NCBI RefSeq assembly: GCF_005239225.2
Contig: NC_133301.1
Coordinates: 13,640,318 to 13,704,317, forward strand
Origin: Populus alba
Lineage: Eukaryota > Streptophyta > Magnoliopsida > Malpighiales > Salicaceae
Length of the DNA: 64,000 bases
Direction of reading: 5' to 3'
Below are positions 37,801 to 50,370 of the stretch, piece by piece; positions within the stretch are counted from its first letter, which is position 1, and each line of letters opens with the position of its first letter. Position numbers and translations under genes: made by a program. The notes beneath the pieces are model-generated. The model saw only the letters and a program-made list of their open reading frames with translations, ran no database searches and was not told the DNA's origin.

Positions 37801-38661
37801 ATTCTATTCTACACATGTTTCTTACTGGAATTCTTGTTGCACTTATCCTTTTTTTTTTGTTTTGAAACCTCCACTGTTTTTGGATGTGCAGGCCATGGAG
37901 ATTGTTGCATTGCCCACAGAGTATTTTCTGGAATCTTGCGATCTGATGTCATGTGCACAGCTTGTGGTTTCACATCTACTAAGTATGACCCATGTGTGGA
38001 CATTTCTCTGGATCTGGAACCTTACCTGGGGAGTTCTGCAAAGTCTATGTCTTTGAAGACTCATTCTTGCAATGGTGAGGTGGATTGCACGAATTCAAGC
38101 CAAAATGGTGGGATATCGACACTAATTGGGTGCTTGGACCGCTTTACTAGACCTGAGAGATTGGGTTCTGACCAGAAATTCTTCTGCCAACAGTGTCAGG
38201 TGAGGCAGGAGTCTCTCAAACAGATGTCTATAAGAAAGCTTCCACTTGTTTCATGCTTTCATATCAAAAGATTTGAACATTCTTCCATACGTAAAATGTC
38301 AAGGAAGGTTGACCGTTATCTGCAATTTCCTTTTTCATTGGACATGGCACCTTATCTTTCTTCTTCTATCTTGAGGAGTCGATTTGGAAATAGGATCTTC
38401 CCATTTGACGGAGATGAAGCAGATGCATCAAATGAAATGTCATCAGAGTTTGAGCTGTTTGCTGTGGTCACTCACACAGGTAAACTTGATTCTGGTCACT
38501 ATGTGACTTATTTGCGCTTAAGTAATCAGTGGTACAAGTGTGATGATTCTTGGATCACTCAAGTCAATGAGAACATTGTGAGGGCTGCACAAGGGTACAT
38601 GATGTTTTATGTACAGAAGATGCTCTATTACAAAGCTGGCGAGAAACAAGTTGCCCAGTGA
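34823..38661 (+). CDS. UBP22: Ubiquitin carboxyl-terminal hydrolase 22 (SAGA DUB module)
   Basis: Cysteine protease that removes monoubiquitin from histone H2B as the catalytic member of the SAGA-type deubiquitination module (yeast Ubp8, human USP22). Exons 34823-35694, 35973-36097 and 37892-38661 join in phase to 588 residues. The N-terminal third is a ZnF-UBP with Cys and His ligands ([34 protein letters not shown]). The USP domain opens [16 protein letters not shown], with catalytic Cys203; later blocks are [30 protein letters not shown] and FFCQQCQ (CxxC zinc pairs), and [10 protein letters not shown] with catalytic His535 followed by CDDSWI. Intron 2 is 1.8 kb and contains misleading open frames on both strands. 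ZnF-UBP plus USP in this order and length matches plant UBP22 rather than other UBPs. Confidence 0.95.
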
Positions 38662-39600
38662 TATAATGGGAAGTGGAGGATTGGTGGTCAACTCAAGTAC
38701 CCTGGACAAAGTAATCAACGAGTCTTGGTTTGATGAAGAATTCTGCATCCATGGGATGCCATGGCCAGTTTTCTATACCAAAAAAAAAAAAAAAAAAAAA
38801 ACTTGTGATTTTCTCATCACAGATGACAGATAAGATCAAGCATCAATTTGCTTATGAGTATTCCAGGTGGTAATCTCTTATCCTCAGTTGCAACATAAAG
38901 CGAACCTGAGTTTTTGAGGCGCTTGAAAGTTCATCGATTCAGGAATATTATTTTTATGAAGGTATGAATTCCTTGAAGTTGATTCTTGATTTAGTTAGTG
39001 CCCTAAGTTTTTTTCTGCTCATTCAAGTATTGTGGGTGGGTTGATTCCTTTTTTCACGCTAATCCTCTCAGAAGTTGCAATACTTGGGAGTGTAGTTCAT
39101 GGGTGAGCTAGTACTTACACGGTGTATCTCTGTCAAAAATCTGATATAAGAGTTGAATTCACCTTTTTTTCCCCTAGACATTTCACACTTGTTCGAGCTT
39201 TTTGGGGGATTTACAGTTCTTAAACTTAATGAAAAAAGCAGGTATCACACGGCCCCAAGAAATGTTTTATCCACTTTTTTTTATGATTGCAGTGGAGCTC
39301 TACCATTTCTATGGTTTCAGCATTGCTTCCTGTAACCGGAATGTTTGTTATCTTGAATAGTGCTAGCATTTCAAGAAATTTAACGTGGGAAGTTTCAGAA
39401 TTTGTTGGGTTGTGATGGTATGCCATTAAAAAATTGTTTCTCCTGGGTAGCCATTGATCATTGGTGTGTGTCCTTATGCCTGTTGCCTGGGGCTGAACCC
39501 AGCTGGAAACAAAATGCGTTGTGGAAATAAAATGTTGGCGAAACCCTCGCGAATAGTAACTCTCGTCAAGGTTGGGCTCTTTACTCCTTGCCTCCTTGGT
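38662..39600. other. UBP22 downstream region
   Basis: Likely 3' UTR and spacer. A poly(A) run of about 22 lies at 38780-38801, inside the presumed 3' UTR and therefore probably simple sequence rather than a retroposon tail. No other gene is supported. Confidence 0.45.
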
Positions 39601-39604
39601 ATAA

Positions 39605-42600
39605 TACTAGTTTACACGTGCAACCCAATGGGTTGAAAAAAAAAAAATTTGACTAACAAAAAAAATATTCAGGTGACTCAGCAACATTATATTTGAACTC
39701 TTTGAATTGAATAAAAGAAATCTCATGTTTAGAATTTTTTTCAAATGAAATTTAATTTCTAAAAATATTACAAAAAAGGTAAACTTTTTTTATTTACAAT
39801 TCTATAAAGAAGAAATTAGATGTTAAAATTAATGTTTTTATAAAATACTTATTGAGAAGAAATAAGAGGTAATAAAGATAATATAGAAAAAAAAAATTGT
39901 CTTTTATCTTATCTAAATATGTGAATATAATTATTTGTCATTGATTTTAAACAACTTGTAAGTTAATTTTGAAACCTCCTAACTTGATTTTTTGTTTAGT
40001 ATTATTTTAAAATTAAATTGTGGAGTTGTTTTAACATAATCTATTGGTTCAAAAATATCTTAATCGAGCGGTAAAAAAAAGTTTGGGTGGAATTGATAGG
40101 AAAAAATCCTTCTAATCCAATTCATTGTCTAATCCAAGTTTAAAATTAAATCGTGTAAAAATTATCTCAATGTGACTCAGTCAACTTAGTTGTTTCAAAA
40201 ACAACAACTAGAAAAAAAGAATGATGAAATTAAGAAACAAGGAATGAAGTTGACAAAAAAAAAAAAAAAAACCTTATAATCCAACTTCTTGCCTAAACTA
40301 GATTTAAAATTAAATTGTATGAGAGTTGGTTTTGACATAACTTAGTCAATTTGATCAGTTCAAAGTTCAAAGACAACCCAAGTAATTATTTAAAAAAAAA
40401 AAATCTAATGATGAAATTAAAAAAAAAAATAGCATTAAAAGAAAAAATAACAAAGAAATGTGATGCATCCCACATCTTTTAGTATGGAGTAGAAAATGCC
40501 TAATACGTGGGAAATAAAATGCATTTAATTTATTTTTTGTTAGAGAAAAAAGAAAAAGGAAAAAGAGACACAACCCTACTAAAACCCTTTCTTTTTATGA
40601 ACCCTAATAAAACCCTACCTTCCAAGTAAACATAAGGTAACTTTTTCTTCATTCCCATCAGAGATCGAGACCACAGATATTTCTCTCATGCGTTTCCAAT
40701 GCCTTTATAAATCTAAGAACTCCATGATCACCTGTCATAGCTAGCCAATACCCTCTGCTTTCTTTTCTCAGTACAAAGACATATCAATTGATCATTCACA
40801 CCCCACTTGCGATCTCCTTTGTTTCCTCATATAACAAAGACACATCCCATCAAAACTTTTTTTGAGGTACTATTGATAAGGAACGCCCTATGACTACCTA
40901 TTTGTTTTCATTGCCTTCTCCATATGTTGGTTTTGCTGCTTCATATCATAATGGCTTCTTGTGGTTTGGTAATTATCAGAATTTTCACCTTGCCTTTTAC
41001 CCTTAAATTTATTAGAAAAAAAAAATGTGAGGAGAGGGAGCACGAAGGTTACACTTCTCACTTATATTATGTTAAGTGTTGTGGATTTATAATTGGATTA
41101 GAATACATTAGCATTCAACACCTTATTTAAATCTGCGATATAATTGCAAAGTCCAAACTTTTCCTCCTCATGATGATAGTTATGTAGATACTGATGTGGA
41201 TTTATTTGCAGAAAAATTTAATCCTTGGCAATGCAAAATTCTTAGCATTAGTGATTTTTAGAGGTGTAAAGGGGATACCTATTGGAATTAATTTTAAAAC
41301 CTACATCCAAAGTGTTCTTTTAGTTCTTCTAAGTGCATATATAAGAACCTTAGTTTGTAGTCAAGTAGCAAGGAGTTGCTTTAAGGTGCGAGGACATCAC
41401 TTGTTTGAATCTTACCTCTTGCAGTTCAACCCACACGTAAGTATGCGATTGCTGATGGACTTCGAGTTGGCAAGCTCTCTTGTGGTTTAGCTCTTGGGAG
41501 TCTTTGTTCACATGTGAGTAGCATCTATGAGTATGTTCGCATTATCAAAAACAAAAGTGCATATATAGGTACTTATTGAGTATCTACAATTATTCCTAAA
41601 TGTGAATGAGAGTAGTCTTCCACCATACTTGATTTGTATATGGGCAATTGACCCAAGAGTGAGTAAATTGACAATACACTAAAGAGTGAGTGGATAAAAA
41701 AGTGACATCCAAATTAGAAAATAATAAAGATGCAAGTTATGGAGCCCAATAAAAGAATTGAGACAATGCTACATCAAAAGAGGTAGAAGCGATCTAAGAG
41801 AGAGGCTTGATACAAGTTTACAAGTCCTTGCATAAGAAAAAAAAAAAAGATGGTGCAAAGGAGATCACATGTAAAAAAGAGAAGAGAAAGAACTTCATCA
41901 TGGAGCATAAAATAGTAAAGAAGTCAAGATAAAACAGAAGACAACAATAACCTATTGAAGTGTTGGCCAAATACAATGGCCACTTGAAAATTCAAATCTT
42001 GACAAAAAGTTTTTGCTAGAAAAATGTGACATCAATGATTGAGGAGGGGGAAAAAGGGTTAGATGCATGGGTTTGGGCTACTAATTCTCTTTTATAGGGC
42101 GTACGACTTATTGTTCGCTATTGATTTGTTTGGAAAAAAATTGGCAAGCAATGTGTCGTCGATTTTGGCTATATTTATGTGATGAGAGGTCATCAAAAAT
42201 TCATGTCAAGGGTGCTCAACACCAAAAAATCCCATTTTTAACCATTTTCTAATATAAAAACACCTTAAAGATCTAAGTAAATCCACTTATGCCTTCAAAT
42301 AACCTAAAAAAAATCCAAAAATAAAAAATCAACCTGAAATCCAAAGATTCTCCAATATTAGATCTACCTTTTCAAGCATTTTGAAGATGAAAAACAACTT
42401 ATTAGAATTCTTCTCATCAAATAGCACTCATAAATATCAAAATTAACAAAATTGGTGATTGTAATCATTGTCAACATATATTTTCTCTCTACCATCGAAA
42501 TTTGCTGACTTTCTCTATCTTACCTTAAGTCATGGACTAGAAAAAAAGGAAAATGAAGTTGTGTACCACAATTAAGTTTTTGAAATATTTAGAGACTAAA

Positions 42601-44000
42601 AAGTTATCATATAAAAAGTTAGAGGATCAAAGTGTACCTTTTGTCCCATTTTTTAAATCACCACTTGTTACCTCCTTGTTTTACACTTTAGTCCATTTTG
42701 TTTCAATTTTGTCTCTCTTTAATATGTTTTTATATATTATCCATAAATTTGGGCATAAAAGAACTCAACTAAAGAGAAACAAAGATTAAGGATCGAATTA
42801 AGAAAAAAAAAAGAGCATTATAGATTGCTATAGTGAAAACCCTACACATTTTAAAGTTTCTTGTTAGCTATTTGACTCACACTTCGGCGTGGGTCGAATA
42901 TTTGTTTTCAACAAAAAAATTGAATATACAGGTTTTTTCAATGCATTTTTTAACAAAAAATTGTCAATTATAAATAAAAAAAATATTATGTATGCATTTA
43001 ATTAAATAAATCAAGAATCACTTCTACCAATAAATGCAAAAAAAAAAAAATCATTAACAATAACAAAAGATAAAATTTTAAAAATCAAGAAATAAATGTA
43101 GATCAAGATAGTTGATCTCACAACATGTTTCTAGTTGTATTTAATTACCTTGCCTATTTAAATTAATTTTTTTATTTAATCAAAGACATATATATAAAAG
43201 TGATTAAATAAAATCAAATAAAAAATAAATTATGTAAGGATGCATATATTATGAAAAATATTATCATTCCATGTGAAAATCAAGTAAAAACTAAATGATT
43301 TTAACCAAAAAATAAATTAAAAAGTTAAAAGATAGATGTAGATGTAATTATTTGATCTTGAGACACAGGATTTAGAGCCGATTGTATCTAATAATATTGT
43401 TTATTGGAACCACAGTGTTATTTAAACGGTTAGATCTAAAGTTATGAATCTTTTGAGTCGGTACTCGGGTCGTGTCGGTGGTTTCGATCAATCGGACGTC
43501 ATCGTGGAGTAGCGATTTCATGCTACTCCATGGAACATGCATAGAAAAATTATTTATTAAAATTAAGTAGGGTTGCATGGAAATAATGTCTCCTGAGATC
43601 AAAAAATATTTTTGGAAGCGTATTCGCAAGTAAAAATTACATAATATTTTAATAAAAAATCATAAGAATTTGTAAAAATTGAAAAAAAAAATTCAACATT
43701 AAAAAATAAAATTAAAAAAAAAACCCAAACACGTGGGTTTAGTATGGATGACTCAATGTGTCTAAGCTTAGAGAAAACCCGAGTCTAACAAGCAATATAT
43801 TATTTACTCCTTAATTTTTATATAGAAAAATAGGCGAAGTATTATTGGTTGTCCAATTACAAGCTATTAGAAGGTCATCAAAAAATCATGCCAAGGGTTT
43901 TTTATAAAAAAAATTTGATTTTTAATAACCCAAAACATTTAGAACATACGTTGAGAAACCTATCCTTGAAATACACACCTTATTTTTTAATATTTTTCAA
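39605..44000. mobile_element. Repeat-derived block, transposon remnants
   Basis: Begins near ACTAGTTTACACGTGCAACC and continues as AT-rich sequence with a degenerate tandem unit (about 39980, 40110 and 40280 each contain a form of TTTAAAATTAAATTG followed by a TTGACATAA/TTAACATAA and a TTGGTTCAAA part). A phrase like AGGTCATCAAAAA(T/A)TCATG and CAAGGGT occurs at about 42186 and again at 43873, so two related pieces are present. A GC-richer CACACTTCGGCGTGGGTCGA lies at about 42880-42900. No transposase or reverse transcriptase could be read. Boundaries are approximate. Confidence 0.5.
41335..41560 (+). mobile_element. Likely tRNA-derived SINE
   Basis: TAGTCAAGTAGCAAGG at about 41358 resembles an A box and TGTTTGAATCTTACC at about 41401 resembles a B box; their spacing suits a pol III promoter. 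The body that follows is much less AT-rich than its surroundings. No coding sense. It differs from the SINE at 2240-2432. Ends and target duplications are not resolved. Confidence 0.5.
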
Positions 44001-45025
44001 AATAAGTTAATTGGGAGGTAATATATCAAGCAAAAATGGTTATATGAGATATCATTATATACTTGCATAAAAAAAAAATTATATTCATTGATATTTATTG
44101 TGTAAATCTCATAAATATAAAAGAACATAGCAAACAAAACTAATAATTTTTCTCATTTTGATATGAATAAAAGAATATGTCAAACATATCAATTAATTTC
44201 TTTAATTTTTTTAGAAATTGAAAGGAAAAAAAAAAAACAAGTTACCTGACTTAATATTTTATTTTATAACACAGTATAAAATGATTTTGTTTAATAAAAT
44301 TTATAGCTATTAAACTTTTTTATATTCTATGTTAAAACTCCTTGATTTAAAACTTGACTAGGGTTGAGATTTAATTTTAAAAAAAAAACATTCATCTCTA
44401 TATTTAATTTACTTGTAATTTTGTTGATTTAATTAAACCTAATAGATTTAATTTCAATAATTATTTTAATAAAAAATAATTAACCTGTGTTAACATAATT
44501 ACTCAATAACCTAATAATCCAATTTGTTTTAATCGAATCTCACGATTATCACAAAAATACGCCAACGTTTTCCTCACATTTCGAATAATAATTTCTTGTT
44601 TTCTGTTATTTTTTTCTTAATTTACAAAATCACAAACAAGAAAAATCAAGTCTTTGTTTGTGTCTGTGTGTCGTCTGTATCATCAATCCCTGACTTATCT
44701 ATAATCTCCCTCCCTATCTCAGCCTCTCAACTCTCCTTCCCACCTTCTCGTCATCAACAAATCCAAGAAAAACACTCCTTTACTAACTGATTCCAATTGA
44801 GTTTTTGATTTAGACCTATAATTTCAAAACCCAGTCGTCTGATTTTTACTGGGCTCTCTTTTCCCTTTCCTTTCAGTCTTGTATGGGGGTTCAAGAACTA
44901 TCATTTATCACTTTGGATTGATTTGGGTAAATCTCCAAGTTATTTCAGGCTCTAGATCATTTAGTTTTCTTGTTTAATAGTTGAAATTGTGAAGATTGGC
45001 ATCTTTTTGAGTTCTTGCAGGTAGA
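44001..45025. other. AT-rich spacer and TOC90 promoter/5' UTR
   Basis: 44001-44560 is AT-rich with homopolymers and nothing recognisable. 44640-44900 is pyrimidine-rich and probably transcribed leader of TOC90; a small open frame there (44596-44790) has no domain and may at most be leader sequence. Confidence 0.45.
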
Positions 45026-48000
45026 ATGAAGGGTGTTAGAGATTGGGTTTTTGGTCAGCTATTATCTAAGTCTTTGGCTTCAACTAGACCTTTGTCAGGC
45101 AGTGGCAGTTTCTTAAGCGAGGAGCCTGTTAATGAAGATTCTGATGACCCAGGTGCTTATTTTTGCTCCTTAGCTACTCTAGCTATGGAATTTGTTGTTT
45201 TACTGGTCACAGTTTTGTCTGTGTTTATATTATGGGTTTCAGTCGGCATTCAGTTCGATAATTACTTTTCTTATAAGGATCCTTGGCTTAATGGAGAAAT
45301 GGTTTTTTCAATCAGGTACTAAAACTATGAGTGTTCTTGTTGAAATGAGAGGATTGCTTTGTGATATTAGATATTATTGTTAATTATTTTAGGGAATCCG
45401 GTGATATGAATTTCCGTGCGGAAATGAGAATTGTCCGAGGTGTTAGTTTGGCCCCGTTTCTTGTTTTAGGGTTCGAGGAGGGAGTTGTTTATAGCTCTAC
45501 TAATCAAAGCAACTAACTTTTGGTTCTTGGGTTCTGATTCTATGGTTTTGAATGATATTTGGCTTTGTTTGGGTATCTGCATAAAAGGATCATGAGTTCA
45601 CTGCCATTGTAGTAGTTGATTCAGTGGTGGTGTTAAATCATCTGGAGCATCTGGTTTTAGTTACTGTAGTAATTTAGTGCCAAGTAATAAGCTATCTTGC
45701 TCCATACCAGTTTGAAAACATTTGTGTAGATTTTTACTTGTTTGTGCTTCTGAGCATGACATCTTCTAACTGAAGTAGGGACAATAATTTTCATATCATA
45801 TATTTTGCATGTTGACAAGGCAAAAGAAATTGTTTTAATGTTGGGATCTGAGTTTGCATCTAGTTTGAAATTGTTTTATGTTTGCCATCGGACTTTAACT
45901 TTTATGTTGATTTTTCTTTCTGCAAGAGTTTATTTGTTTGTCATTATTTGCAGCTCACATGGCCCGGTCAGAGTCTTCATCACCAACTTCTGATACTTCA
46001 TGCTCTTCTAGCTGCAATCAAGAAACTGGGTCTCCTCAATCTCTGCAGCAAGTGGCTGAAGATTCTTGCCAATCTATTCATGGGGTTGAGGTAAAGAAAG
46101 GTGATCCATTGACCAAGATTGAGGATCTCCGAATCAACTTCTTCCGCCTTCTTCTAAGGTTTGGGCAGTCACATGACAATCTTCTGGTGGCAAAGGTTTT
46201 ACATAGATTGCACCTAGCAGCTTCAATACGAGCAGAGGAAATGAATAGAGTTAAAGTTGATAGAGCTAGAGCTGTAGCAGAAGAACAAGAGGCATCTGGA
46301 ATACCCGAATTGAACTCCTCTTTTAGAATACTCGTGTTGGGTAAAACAGGTGTTGGAAAGAGTGCAACAATAAATTCTGTATTTGATCAAACAAAGGCTC
46401 TGACTGATGCATTTCGACCAGCCACTATTCACATCAAAGAGGTTGTGGGGTCTATCAATGGGGTCAAAGTAACATTTATTGACACCCCTGGTTTTTTACC
46501 TTCATCCACAAGTAATTTGAGAAGAAATAGGAAGATTATGCTTTCTGTAAGGAAATTCATTAGGAAATCACCACCAGACATTGTTCTATTCTTTGAACGC
46601 CTAGACCTCATCAACATGGGTTACTGTGACTTCCCCCTTCTGAAGCTTATGACTGAAGTCTTTGGCAATGCCTTTTGGTTTAATACCATCCTTGTCATGA
46701 CTCATGGTTCTGCAACTCCTGAAGGACCTAGTGGATTTCCTATTACCTATGAATCATATGTGACCCAATGTGCAGATTTGATGCAGCATTATATAAATCA
46801 GGCAGTATCCGACTCAAAACTTGAAAACCCGGTAGTTTTAGTGGAGAACGATCCTCACTGTAAAAAGAACTTCATGGGGGAAAGTGTTCTTCCCAATGGA
46901 CAAGTTTGGAAATCTCATTTCTTATTATTATGCATATGCACCAAAGTTCTTGGCGATGCTAATACCCTCTTGGATTTCAAAGGTAGCATTGAATTGGGGC
47001 CATTGATTACCCCCCGGGTGCCTTCTCTGCCCCATCTTCTCTCATCTCTTCTAAAGCATCGCTCTACAACAGATTCAACTGGAGTGGAACAGGATGCTGA
47101 TGAGATTTTACTTTCAGATGCAGAGGAGGAAGATGACTACAATCAACTACCTCCAATCCGAATCCTGACAAAATCACAGTTTGAGAAGTTGACTAAATCC
47201 CAGAAAAAAGACTACCTTGACGAGCTGGATTACCGGGAAACACTATATTTGAAAAAACAATTAAAAGAAGAGTCTCAGAGGCGGAGGGAGAGGAGGCTTT
47301 CCGGAGAGGAAGATTGTGGAGTGGGGGATAATTCTGATCACCAGCAAACCTCTCCTGAGGCTGTTTTGTTACCTGATATGGCAGTCCCTCCAAGTTTTGA
47401 CTCAGATTGCACCATACACAGGTATCGCTGCCTTGTCACAAGTGACCAGTGGCTTGTGAGACCTGTTCTTGATCCTCAAGGATGGGACCATGACGTGGGC
47501 TTTGATGGTGTAAACTTGGAGACAGCTATAGAAATAAGAAGGAATGTGTATGCCTCAATCACAGGACAGATAAGCAAGGACAAGCAGGATTTCAGTATTC
47601 ATTCCGAGTGCGCTGCAGCTTATGCAGATCCTAGGGGCCAAACTTATTCTGCAGCCCTTGATGTTCAGACTTTGTCTGGCAAAGGTATGATCTATACAGT
47701 TCATAGCAACACAAAGCTGAGGAATCTGAAGCAAAATGTTATTGAATGTGGAGTTTCCTTGACATCCTGTGATAACAAGTACTATGTTGGTGCCAAGCTT
47801 GAAGATACAATCTTGGTTGGGAAGCGACTCAAAGTTGTAGTGAATGCTGGCCAAATGAGGGGCCCTGAACAAGTGGCATATGGTGGGGGTTTAGAGGCCA
47901 CGTTAAAAGGGGGAGACTACCCTGTGAGGGATGATAGAATCAGTCTGTCAATGTCAGCTCTCTCCTTTAAGAATGAGATGGTGTTGGGTGGAGGTTTTCA

Positions 48001-48202
48001 GTCTGAGTTTAGACCAATCCGAGGCATGAGAATGGCTGTTAATGCGAATTTGAATAGCCAGAACATGGGGCAAGTTAATATAAAGATTAGCAGCTCAGTG
48101 CACATTGAGATTGCTCTCGTTGCTGTTTTCTCAATTGTCAAGGCCATTTTGCGTAAGAAAGTGACTGAAAACAACAGCAGGGAACTATTGAAGATGGGAT
48201 GA
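45026..48202 (+). CDS. TOC90: Translocase of chloroplast 90 (TOC159-family GTPase)
   Basis: Preprotein receptor GTPase of the TOC complex in the outer chloroplast envelope. Two exons, 45026-45152 and 45954-48202, join as DDP-A-HMARSE to give 791 residues. The N-terminus MKGVRDWVFGQLLSKSLAS matches the TOC90 opening, and the stretch before the G domain is only about 165 residues, lacking the long acidic A domain of TOC159, TOC132 and TOC120. The AIG1-type G domain has P-loop GKTGVGKS at about 172-179 and DTPG from about 219. A charged KSQKKEYLDELDYRETLYLKKQLKEE-like helix (here KSQKKDYLDELDYRETLYLK) leads to the membrane-associated M domain with DSDCTIHRYRCL, LVRPVLDPQGWDHDVGFDGVN and the closing beta-rich region. 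TOC90 in Arabidopsis is a minor isoform partly redundant with TOC159. Confidence 0.96.
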
Positions 48203-50370
48203 GTCTTTGTTGTCCTCTTCTTACCTTGATTTTCTTTGTTCGGCTATGGAACCATTGCCAGAAAGCTGTTTATTTACTTGACTAGTGCAAATCGTCCTTC
48301 CACATGAAGAAGTAGAGTGAAGAGCTAAGTTTTGCAGAGGCTATTCAAATTATTTTTTTCTGCCCCACAATTTTTTGATGAGTCTTTCAATGCGGCTAGA
48401 TAGTGATATATTGTTTTCATGTTACGTGAATATACAACTGGTCCGCCAGCCGGGGGGCGAGCGCATTGTAACTAGTAAATTGTTTGTTATATTTGTTTAG
48501 GAAATTGGAAAATAAGTATGTACACTTTGATCCAGGGAATCCACTTAGAACAGGTAAACAAAATCTCTTTTGATGGTCCTCCTTTCTGAGTGTCTTGGAA
48601 TTGTTATTGTTGAACTATGTTTAGTGCTAACCTAATCGTGTTGCCCAATTAAAATTAACATGCAACGATTGCACAGTTGACTGCCTAAACTCTTCCAGAA
48701 AGAAATGCAAATTTCAACAATGAGATAAAACTTGGTCCACTAGAAACTGACCACGCCCTTTAAAGTTGTGCCGTGTGTCAATATTTTTCCTTGACAATGA
48801 TAGACGGACACTAGTGTCTTCTTTAGTTGTGTCCAATCTGCAGTTGGTGAGGGGATCCACGTCAATTTTCCGTCCACCAATCCAAACGTTACGAAGTATT
48901 GAACTGTAATAGTCTCTGTTAGATTCATGCCACCTTTGGCTGCCAATTAGGCTGCATGTCAAGGTGGTTTCCCCTTGCCTTCTTTCCTTAGGCTCACAGT
49001 TCTGACTTCCTAAGTCATCGTGATGACTAGCTTTCGGGGGTCCTTAAAAACCATAAGTACAAAGCATATCTATCAGCAGTCAGCAAACCAGCTAAGAAGA
49101 TGAGCAGAAGCTCTTAAAAATAGCCAGGGATCATTCTGCAACTCGTTGAGATTATCTAACACCCTTAAATGAATGGTTTCAGACAAGCTTATGATCCCCA
49201 CCAATCATGAATACTGGAAAAGATTGTCCTTTGTTTTTGCAAATTCGTAGAGAAAGTGGTGGCTAGTGGCTACCATCAAAGAGAGCAGACAGTAGATACC
49301 GATAACAATCATAGATCCTGTGATTACTTTGTAACCATGATGACCATGAGTTCTATAAGATGGTAGTGGACAGTTCTCTGCTTTTATGCATCCAAGGAAA
49401 GGTGGTCTTGTCCAAACTCCAAATGCTAACGACTGCAGCTTTTGGGCATAGCCTGGCCACAAAACGATGATGACATTCATGGTGTCTGGCACTTTAGTGT
49501 ATGCCTTTAGAGGTTGGATTTTGCAACTATCAACGTCTGTATTTGACAATATAAGCATGTAAACAGATGTTCAACTTTCTGAACTCCATCAGTTGTTTAG
49601 CCTGTTAATTTATCAGTAAATTCGCATATAAATCTGTTTTATTGGGAAGAAAATAATAGCACAAAACTAAAATTACCTGCTGTATTATACCTTTTATTTT
49701 AAAATGACAGAAATTTATTTCAAGGTTGTTTTTTAAAAATATTTATTTTATATTTTGTTCTTATCTTTTCATTAAAATACGTTTCTGCTCCTTCTGTCCT
49801 AGCTGTAACCGAACGAAATAGTCAGTTCTATCAATGTCTCGGTGTGTCGACCATGAAAGCACACAAACTAGAATCTTCAAGCCCAACAGCATATGCCAAG
49901 CAAGGATGCCCCCTCCAAATCTCGAGCCTCCAAAGCATAAAAGCTTAAGGTTAAAGTATACATTCATCCGCATGATTTCCCAAACTGTAGAAAAAGAAGG
50001 TCCTTGTTCCAAAATCCCCACAGATTCCTGACATCCTCCAACAAATATCTTTACAGTATCATTTATCAAAAAGTAAATTAACACACACAAATGGAAAGAG
50101 AAAATAGGAAAATATTTGAAACAAATACTAGTTTGATCAATGAAATTTCTTCATCGTCAGAAATGGGGAGAAGAAAAAGGTGATTTGACTCCCAATTCAT
50201 GAAATCCAACATTCCAATATATTCAACAGTTTCTTTACACCTTTGATGAATACATAGATGGACACAAGGTATGATTACAAACAAAATAATTTCTAACAAA
50301 TCACCAAACCATGTCAAAATTAATTACCTTTCCAATTTCTTGCTAGTCCAAATTTGTTTATTACACAATT
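48203..50370. other. Spacer between convergent TOC90 and ARM genes
   Basis: 48203-48560 is likely TOC90 3' UTR. 48700-50340 is less AT-rich than other spacers and holds several minus-strand open frames of 68-117 codons (for example 48714-48962, 49205-49558, 49761-50090). None has a recognisable domain and no convincing splice model linked them. They might be an unrecognised gene, a pseudogene or a long 3' region. Confidence 0.4.

Noticed and set aside
37657..37890. In-frame extension of the last UBP22 exon with an upstream ATG
   Set aside because: The stretch before 37892 is intron: it has a poly-T tract and acceptor GTGCAG, and the family continues HGL-GHGDCC across the junction from exon 2.
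40924..41490. Plus-strand frames suggesting small membrane proteins
   Set aside because: They lie in repeat-derived DNA, one of them across the SINE; hydrophobicity comes from T-rich sequence.
43372..43629. Minus-strand 85-codon frame in a less AT-rich patch
   Set aside because: No domain or splice context; the patch looks like a fragment of a dispersed repeat.
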